36,496 bases of DNA, taken from NCBI RefSeq assembly GCF_014596565.1, contig NZ_NOIN01000019.1, positions 1 through 36,496 of the forward strand, in the 5' to 3' direction. Origin of the DNA: Pseudomonas sp. PSB18. Lineage in GTDB: Bacteria > Pseudomonadota > Gammaproteobacteria > Pseudomonadales > Pseudomonadaceae. Positions 24,575-33,800 of this stretch are shown one piece after another; positions within the stretch are counted from its first letter, which is position 1; every line of letters begins with the position of its first letter. The position numbers and the translations under genes are program-made. The notes under the pieces are model-generated. The model ran no database searches, was not told the DNA's origin, and worked only from the letters and a program-made list of their open reading frames with translations.

Positions 24575-24862
24575 CTAGTCACCTTGCAATAGCACGCTAA
24601 TTAATTTTTCAAAATTCTGCAAAACGGAGCCTTCCTCCTCTGGCGAAAGCAATACGTTCATAATCTGATCACCGCAAGCGCAGTCATAGACATCTAACCC
24701 CACCCACCCCTTAGACCAAAACTCTACAGTCCCTAATTTATCCAAACCTTCCAACTCTATTCTTTCAAGGTCACCAAAATCCCCATTGAGAAATGTTGAG
24801 TATTCGAAGGAATACCCCTCCAGCCTAGGCTTTATGTGCTCATCAAACCAAGAGCTATTCAT
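24575..24862 (-). CDS. cdiI: Probable cognate CDI immunity protein
   Basis: 95 residues from ATG 24862; a GTG at 24868 is possible but lies only 4 nt from AGGAAG. The start follows the cdiA stop by 7 nt, so the two are coupled, as CdiI is directly downstream of CdiA in CDI systems. The protein is small, soluble and acidic (LNGDFGDLERIELEGLDKLG, EFWSKGWVGLDVYDC), with no signal peptide, as expected for a protein that binds the toxin in the cytoplasm. No family name is claimed. AT-rich like the toxin end. Confidence 0.75.
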   Translation of the reverse strand: MNSSWFDEHIKPRLEGYSFEYSTFLNGDFGDLERIELEGLDKLGTVEFWSKGWVGLDVYDCACGDQIMNVLLSPEEEGSVLQNFEKLISVLLQGD

Positions 24863-24869
24863 AAACACT

Positions 24870-27800
24870 TCACTTCCTGTCTCTAATTAGAATATTTTTT
24901 ACTTCAGGAAGGTGCTCCCCCCCCTGCTTATTAAGCAAAAATTGCTGAGACTTGCTTGCATCCGGACCAATCATTTTAAACCACCCTTCCTTCCCGCCTT
25001 GCAACAACGAGTTAGTGGGCACGTCGAACTCTACATAAACCGACCCTTTTGGCGCAGCGCCTTTAAAGTCCGATATGCCATTGATCGAAATAAAGGTTTG
25101 CCCTCCCCCCCCCTGCACCACTCGCCCCGTATCTTTCATCTGTGACAGTTCGCCAGGAGACATCCACCTTCCCACTCGGGTTTCACTAACGCCATTAATA
25201 ACTTTTGTTTCGCCAACTTTCAACAGAGCATCGGCCGTTGTGCTTATCCCACCGGTGTAAACAGAACCGAGCACTCCCCACGTATTCAATAGGCCTTGTA
25301 TACCCCACATGACCCGCTCGGTACTGCTGGCCACTTCGCCCGTAACAGGATTCTCACCACCCGCCGCCATGTAGCCCTGGCACCCTATGCCAACCAAACC
25401 AGCCCCGCCACAGCCCGCTGAGAACAGCTCATTGGAAAGCCCCTTAAGCTGGGCCGTCGTAGTTGCTTCATCCAGATCGCTTCTCGCCTTCCCTTCCGTC
25501 GCCTGTTCAAACGAGGCAGGCTGCAGAACCCACTCCTCCCCCTGACTCGTCGTGATCGACTTGTCGGTAGCAACGCAGTAACCATTTGGCGAAGTGGCGC
25601 AGGAGACCACGTCCCCAGGATTGGTCGTCCAAACAAAAGCACGCGTGAAATCGCCGTCCTCGGCTATAGGTTCGTTCTTGAGGACACTAAAACCCTTGGC
25701 AATAAGCGCCGCGATGTCATCCGACAGGCTCTTACATTGACTTGATGTAGAGCCTTTGCACGACGCGTCATATTCCTTCTGCAGTCCCGTTAGCGAGATC
25801 CTTTCTATATCGCTCAGATGATTGTTCTCAACGGCATTTTTCGCCGTCCCAGCCCCCAGCGCAGCGTCAAAGGCATCGCCCCCTGCGAGCGCACCGGATA
25901 ATCCGCCGGCCAGTGTCGACAGGGCTGAGATTGTTTGTTTCTCTGCATCCGTCAGTTGATCGCTGGACTTGCCCGGGTAGAGCTGGCGGGCGATCAGCTC
26001 ACCAGCAGTTGCACCTGCGGCGCCAGCCAGTGCCGAGCCTCCTTGCGTTTTTGCCAGAATCGCACCGAGTACGGCATGCGCCATCAGGTTGGCTGTGTCG
26101 TCTCCTTCTGTCAGTTGCTTAACGGCCTGGGCCAGGTAAGGCGCAGCCCCTCCTCCCACCGCAGCGACTATGTCGCCACTGAGAATGCCTTGGACAACCC
26201 CGGCCACTGCCTGGCTGGCCTTCTGGAAGCTACTGCCCGTTCCGTAATCACGCTGAACTTGTTGGCTGATTTGCTCAGGCGTTGGATCAGCCACACCGCT
26301 GTCATTCAGTTTTTCGCGTGCAGCCTTGTAAGCCTCACTATTCGAATCCTGAGCTTCTTTAATCCGCGCGGCTGCAACGGCACTTCCAATCCCCTTCACC
26401 AATTCAATCGAGCTTTTCACCAACTCGATGCGGTCGTTCATCGCATCTTCGTCAGGTTTGTCGAGCTTCTCGTTAGCATTCGCCGTATCGCGGTTCAACC
26501 CGACCACATCCTTCGCACCTTCCGGATTGCGAACGATGATCGTGCCTTCACTCACGGCACTACGTGTGTGGCTCTTATCCGATTCACTGAGGGAGATCCC
26601 GTACAATCCACCCATCGAGGCTGAAGCGCCGGCGCCGCTATAGCTGCCCGAGATGCTGGCACCTGCGGATTGGGCGTGGATTTCGCTGACGTTCTTGATA
26701 TCGGTGGCGATGAGCCGGTCGGTGATCAGCGTGTTCTTGTCGGCCGAAGCATCGCTGGCGATCACACCGCCTTCGAGGGTGGTGGTCTTGCCGACATCGA
26801 CCGTGTAGCCGCCCGTGCCGGCGAAGAGACCGGTCTGGTCCGTAACCGCTTTGTATTCACTGTTCATGTTGCCCGCGGCCACGTTTGCCGAGGCCGCGAC
26901 AGGTGTGCCGTAGCAGAACGGTGGAATGCAGATGCTGGCGCCGAAACCGCCGCTGCTTTGTTTGCTCTTCTGGTCCTGGGTGTCCTGACGAGAGACGATG
27001 TTGAGGTTGCCGTCGACCAGCGCCTTGATTTCGTCGGCATGGACCTGAGCCCCTGCCAACGTTGTGTCGCCGCCACTGCGCAGCAACAGCGAACCGGTAT
27101 TCACCGTGCTGTTGACCTGGGTGACGGAGCTGCCGTTGCCCATGCCTTTTGCGAGCTGGGCGCCCAGGTCCAGGGTGAAGCCGTTTTGCTGGCCTATGTT
27201 GAAGCTGGCACCAATGGCGGTTTTGTTGTTGCTGTTGTGGTTGGACCAATCGGCGGTGTTTTGCGCGCTCTCCAGGATGATGTTGTTACTGGCAAGCAAC
27301 GACGTGTTGCCCGCCTTGATGCTGCTGCCGATAACGTGGAGATCCCCCTCGTTTGCCGCCGCATTGCCATTGGCAATGATGGATAAGGTACTGCCCGCAT
27401 TGAGGGTGCTTTGCTTGGCGGTTTGGCTGGCGTAGTCGCTGGTGCTTTTGCTGTGGGTGCTGGCGAGTTCGGTGCCGATTTTGATCAGCGAACCGTTGCT
27501 CGCAGTGCCGCCCTGTTTATCGGCGAAGCCGGTTTTCTGGGCATTCGCGTCTTCCGTCATACCGCCGAGGTTGTAGGCCGCCAAGGCTGCCTGGGCGAGT
27601 TTCACCGCTTTGAGGCGAGGATCATCCGTATCCTTCGCGGCCTCGACGGAGGAGCGAATGGTGTTGACCGTATCGATGATCGCACCACCGACGACACGAC
27701 CAACCGCCAGGCTGTTGGCCTTGTCGACGGTGCTTTGCGTCGCCGTTTCCATGCCCGCTGCGATGGTGACATTCGAGCCACGCAGGCTCATGTCCTTGGT

Positions 27801-30800
27801 GCTGACCAGGTCACTGGCGATGACGTTGAGGTCGCCGCCCGCCACGAGGCTGACGTTGCCTTTGCTGGAACCGATGGTGCTGCCGGTTAACGTGGTTTGT
27901 GACGCCGTGCCGTTGTGTTTCTGGTTACTGATCGACAGGTGCTGGTTGCCGGTGATGTCATCGAGGCCCAGGTTGTTACCCGTCAATACACCCGTCAGGT
28001 CGCGATTTTTCTCCTTGTGCATTTGGGTGCGGGAAAAGGTGTTTTCTGCCGCGTCGATGGTCAGGTCACGTCCCGCACGTACCGTGAGGTCGTCGGTGCT
28101 GACCAATGCCGAGCCGGTGACAGTGGCATCGCGTTTGGCAACGACGGCGATGGTGTCGCCCGAGATCATGCTGCCGACGGCGGTGGTCTGGGTTTCGGCC
28201 AACTGGTCCTGGACCTTGCTCGACTTCAAGCCACCCCAGCTGCTTTTGCTTTGTTTGCGCTCGTGCCGTGCGCTGTTGGAATCGGTGACCGCGAGAATTT
28301 CCACGTCGTTGCCGGCACTCAGGCCAACACTGCCTTTTTCCGACGTGACGTTACTGCCCTTGATCGTCAGGTCATTACCGGCGCTCAGCACATTGTTTCC
28401 GCTGGACGTCACCGAACTGGCCACGTTGGTCACAGAACTGGTCTCATCCAGCCGGAACTTCTTCCCGGAAGACGACTTCTTGGTCTTGCTATAGAAGCTG
28501 TAGTCCGAATCCTCGGCCGATTGCAGCACCAGGTTCGCGCCCGCCACCAGATAGGCTTCATCCCCAGCATTGACCTTGCTGGCAATCAACTCCAGATCCT
28601 TCCCGGCACTGAGCGCCACATTCCCACCCGCCGTCACGCTGGTGGACACCTGGCTCACATGGTCTTCCTGAGCCGTAACCTTCTTGGTCTTCCCATACGA
28701 ATGCTGCTCATCCGCCGCCGACGCCAACGTCAGATCACCCACCGCGCTCATGCTGATATCGCGCTTCGCATCGATCTGGCTCGCAACCGCCGTCAGATCA
28801 CGCCCTGCCTTCGCCGTCAGGTCGCGACCGATGTCCAGGCTGGAGCCGTATTGCTTGATGTCTTCATCACGATGCAGACCGCGGGTCCCACTGGCGACGC
28901 GTTCGGCCGAGGTGAGGTTGAGGTCGCGGGTGGCGCTCAGGGTTGTGTCGGCGCCGCTCTTCAGCACCCCACCGACGTTGTTGATGTCCCGCCCGGCGTT
29001 GATGGTCAGGTTGTTGGCGGCTTCGATGCGGGCGGCGCTGTCGATGAAGTCGGTGCGTTCGCTGCGGTAGCCGCTGTCACTTTCGTGGGTGGTGACGGTG
29101 CGTTCGTTGATCACGTCGCCGTTGGTGGCGGTAAGCGTGACGTCGCGTCCGGCGATGATTCCGCCGGCCTTGTTGACGAGGTTGTTGCCCGCCAGCAGGT
29201 CGAGGCGGTTGCCGGCTTCCACCAGGCCGCTGTTGACCAGGTCATTGGTGGCTTTAGCCGACAGGTTGTTGCTGGCGCGCAGGGTGCCGGCGTTGTTCAG
29301 GTCCTTGCCGGCAATCAGGGTCACGTCGCTGCCCTGGATCAACGCGCCGTTGGCCGCGAGGCGATTGTTGGCGTTGGCCAGGTACAGTACCGGCACCAGG
29401 ACTTGCTCGCCGTTGACCTCGGCGTTTTCCATCCAGACGATGTCGTGGGTCAGGGCCGCGACTTGTTCGGAGGTGAGACTCACGCCGATGGACAGGTTGA
29501 GTTCCTGTTTGCTGGCGATGGCGTTGTTCATCAAGTACTTGAACAGGTCCTCGTTGGAGGTCTGGCCGTCGATGAAGCGTTGGCCGGTGCGGGCGACCAC
29601 GGCTTGCTGGATCAGGGTCTGCTCGTAGAGGCCGTCACCCAGGCGCTTGGCGCTCTGGTCCGGGTCGTAGCCAAGGTTCTGCAGCAGGTAGTCCGAGCTC
29701 ATGAAACTCTTGAGGTCGGTAAGCACCGGGTTGGTTTCGATCAGGTATTTGTGCGGGTTGGCCGCCACAGTGCGGGTGGGCAGGCCCTGGACGCGGTTGA
29801 GCGTGAAGTCGGCGCTACGGCCGGGCAAGGTGCCTGTCACGGTAGCGCCCGAGGTGCTGGTGTCGAGGCTACTGGCCTGGTTGGCGATGTTGGCGGTTTG
29901 GCTGTCAGCGACGCTCAGGTCGAGACTGCTGGCAGTGGGTTGGGTGATGTTCCCTACGCCAGGATTCCGCGCCTGACCGGTAGGCAGTACCTGTTGGCGT
30001 TGGGCTGTCGTCAGGCTCGTGCTGCCCAGGGTCCAGCTCTGCGGGCCGCTGGCGGCCGGCGTGCTACTGCCCTGCCCGCTCAGGCGGAACAGGCCGTTCT
30101 GGCCGGTGGGCAGGCTGAAACCGGGCAAGGCGACCGGGTTGACCTGCTGTTGCGCCAGGTTGGGGGGCAGTTGCTGGTTGAGGGTGATGCGGGTGGAATA
30201 TTGGCTGCCTGCCGCTGCCGTGCTGGTACGAGGACCACTGCCGACGTAACTGTAGCCCGGGCGTACGACGCTGTTGTCGATGTTGTTCTGGGTCGAGATG
30301 TTGACAGCGCCGCCGGCCTGGATCACGGCCGCGTAGCTTTGGTCGCCGCCGGAGAGTTGGGTGGTCTTGCGAAATTGCCCAAGCTCCGTTTCGGTCATGC
30401 CGATGAAATTGGCGATGCCCCCCTCGAGGCCTCCCAGGTTATTGGCGTTGTAACCTGTGCTTTCGAACCAGTACTGGTTGTTGAAGTTGCTCGCCGCGCT
30501 GTACCAGCCACCTGCATTTCGGGTCCGTTCGGACATGTAAGTCCGCGAGGTTTCGGTTTCACCCGTTTCGACGCCGCTGTTGGTCAGGTTGGCCAGGGAG
30601 GCGGTCAGGTTGCCGCCGCTGGCGATGGTGCTGCTCTGATTCAGCAGATCGCCGCCACGCAGGGTCAGGTTAGCCCCAGCGGTGATACTGGAGGCCGCGC
30701 TGGCGGCGGTGACTTCGGTTTTCTCCCGCTGCAGGATTTCCCAGACGTGGTTCTGTTTACCGCTGCAATCCCCGGCGTTGTAGCCCTCGATGCAGGTGAC

Positions 30801-33800
30801 TTCGTCGATTCTGGCGGTGTAGATCCCGGCATTGCCGACAGTCAACAAAGTCCGGATATTCTGGATGGTGCTGGCCGTCAGGCTCATGCTGGCGTCGCTT
30901 TGGATCGAGCCGGACCGGTTGAGGATGCTGCTCGCCAGCGCGCCCTGGCCGTTGCGGTCAACGCTGAGGTTGCCGAGGCTGTAAATATTGGCGTCGAGGT
31001 TGTTCAGTGTGTCGACCCGCAGGCCCATGTCGGCGCCGCTGAAGATCAACCCTTGATTGTTCGTCAGCAAACCGGTCGTGACGGTCAGCCCCTGAGTGCT
31101 GCCCAACGTCCCGAAATTGTTCACCCCACCGGCGTTGACCACCAGGTTGGCGGCGGAGGTCAGCCGACCGGCGTTATCCAGTTGTCCACTGACGTTGACG
31201 GTGGTGTTGCCACCGCCAGCGATGCTGGAGTTGACGCTGTTCAGGCTCACTTGCGCGGCGCCAAGCCCCAGGGTGCCCTGGCTGCTCAGGCGACCAGCGC
31301 CCCAGTAGGCACCGCTCAGGCCGATGTTCACGCTGCCATTACTGGCAAGCAGGCCTTCGTTGAACCAGTTGACCCCGCTACCGGTGAAGCTGTCGGAGGC
31401 CAGCAGTTGACCACTTGCGGTCTGGGTGAAGTTGTTGACGTTGACGTTCAGGCGCCCGGCCTGGATGACGCCGCTGTTGCTCCACGTGTCGGTGCTGATG
31501 GTCAGGCCGCCACGGGTGACGAGCGTGCCGCCGGCGGCGATGAGATTTGCTGTGGAGATGTCGAACGTGCCAGTGCCCACGTGCAGCAGGCTGCCAGCAG
31601 TGTTGAGGAAGCTGGCGGCGCCAAGCGTGAGGTCGGTGTTGGCGGTTTCCAAGGTACCGTTGCGGTTATCGAACAGCCCACCGATCTGGAACTCGGTCTT
31701 GCCACCGACACCCAACGCCCGCAACTGCCCCGTCTGGTTATCCAGGCTGGCCGCCTTGATCGCCAGGGTGCTGTCACTCTCGATGATGCCCAGGCGGTTG
31801 TTCAACGCACCGGTGAGGTTCAGATCGATCTGGCTACCCGCAATCTGCCCGTCGTTGTCGCCACTGTTGTCGAAATCGTTGGCGGTAACGCTGACCTTGC
31901 CCTTCGCGTAGAGCCCGCCGTTGCGGTTGTCGAAGTTGCGGGTGGTGACGCTGGCATCGCCGGTTTGCGCCGAGATACGGCCGCCGTAGTTGTCGAGGCC
32001 GCCCAGGGCGATCAGGTTCAGGCGCTGGGCCTGGGTGATGCCGCCCTGGCGGTTGTTGTTCAGGTCGTAGCCGTTCTTCAGCACGCCGCTCAGTTGGCTG
32101 GTGAGCAAACCTTGCAGGCTGGCGAGCACGCCGCCACGGTTGTCCAGGTTGCGGGCGACGACCATCAGGTCGCCGGCCTTGGCCTGGAGGCGACCGCTCT
32201 GGTTGTCGAGATCGTTGGTGACGGTCAGGGTCATGGCGCCCTGGCTCTGCACGGTGCCCTTGCCGTTGCTGAAGCTGGCGGCGTCGATCCGCACGCCGCC
32301 GTTCTGGCTGTAGATCAGGCCATCGGCGTCGTTCTGTACGGTGCCGCTGGAAGTCAAAGTGAGTTGATCATTGGCGGCGACGGTGCCGCGATTGCGGTTG
32401 TCCAGGCCGGCGGTGAGCAAGGTCAGCAGACCTTGGCTGACAATCTGGCCGCCCTGGTTGTCGATCTGCGTGGCGCGCTCGACCCGCAGCGGGCCGGCGC
32501 TGGCGAGTTTGCCGTTGGTGTTGGTCAGGGCGCCGAGCAGGTCGAGGGTCACGGCGGCGTTGCCGATCAACTGGCCGCCGGTGTTGTCCAGGCCGGTGCC
32601 GGTGAAGCTCAGGGCATTCTGGGCGTTGACGGTGCCGCCGGCGTTGCCGAGGGTCATGGCGTTGATGACCAGGGCGTTGCCGCTGTCGATCAAGCCGCCC
32701 TGGGCGTTGTTGAGCAGACCGCCGCTGACGGTCAGGGTCTGGTCGCCGCCGCTGGAGAGGATGCCGCCGCCGTTGTCCAGGCTGGCGGCGCTGACGGTCA
32801 ATTGCTTCTTGCCGACCAGTGCGCCGGCATTGCCGTTGAGCAGCGCCCCGCTGAGGGTGGCGCTGACGTCTTCGTCGCGGCTCGACAGGGTGCCGCTGTT
32901 GCGGTTGTCCAGACTTGCAGCGGCCAGGCCCAGGCCCTTGAAGCCGGACAGCAAACCACCCTGGTTGATGACGTCGCGGGCGCCCAGGGTCAGCACGCCG
33001 TTGCTGATCAGTTGGCCGGCGCTGTTGTCCAGGTCGCGGGCATTCAGGTCCAGGCTCTGGCTGCTGGAAATTTCGCCGTGTTGGTTGTTCAGGTCTCGCA
33101 GGTGCTTGAGGCTGAGAACACCGGCGGTGGTGATCAGGCCGGCGCTGTTGTTGAGGTCGCCGGTGGCGGCGCCGAAGTCGATGGCAATAGCGCTGCCCAG
33201 CAACGAGCCTTGCTGGTTGTTCAGGCCGCTGGTGTGGATGTTCAAGGCATCGGTGGCGCTGATCAGCCCGTTACCCTGGTTGTTCAACTGGCCGCTGAGG
33301 GCCAGGTCGAGGTTGGCGCGGCTGGTCAGGGTGCCGCCGTTGTTGTTGAGGCTCGCGGCTTGGACGTCCAGCGCAGCGGCTGCAATCAGGCCCTTGAGGT
33401 TGGTCAGGGCGTTGTCGATGCGCAAGGTCAGGGCCTGGTTGCTCAGCAACTTGCCGTTGTCGTTGTCCAGGCTTTGCGCGGCCAGGGTGAACGCCTGGGC
33501 GCTGGAGATCTCGCCGCCGTTGTTGTTGACGCCTTTGAGGTTCTTGAGGACCAGCAGCGGTGCGTTGATCAGGCCGCCCTGGTTGTTCAACTGGCCCTGG
33601 TTGAGGTCCAGGGTCAGGGCCGTATTGCTGAAGAGTTGACCGCCCTGCTGGTCCAGATCGGTGACGCTGGCGATCAGTGCGCCGTTGCTGGCGATGCGGC
33701 CGCCGTTCTGGTTGGTCAGTTTTTGCGTGGTCAGGTCGAGGCTGGTACCGCTGCTCAGGCGGCCGGACTGGCTGTTGTCGAACGCGCCGGTCTCGACCAG

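Larger units (their letters stand above)
24870..25172 (-). other. CdiA C-terminal toxin domain (TreTu-like)
   Basis: The last ~100 codons of cdiA. Key residues are Arg in RWMS, Thr in GGGGQTF and Glu in YVEFDVP. GC content falls from about here into the next genes. The preceding segment from the VENN motif carries the Cys-rich entry domain, so the toxin unit is modular and exchangeable, as in other CDI systems. TreTu assignment is from remembered motif order, not alignment. Confidence 0.5.
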
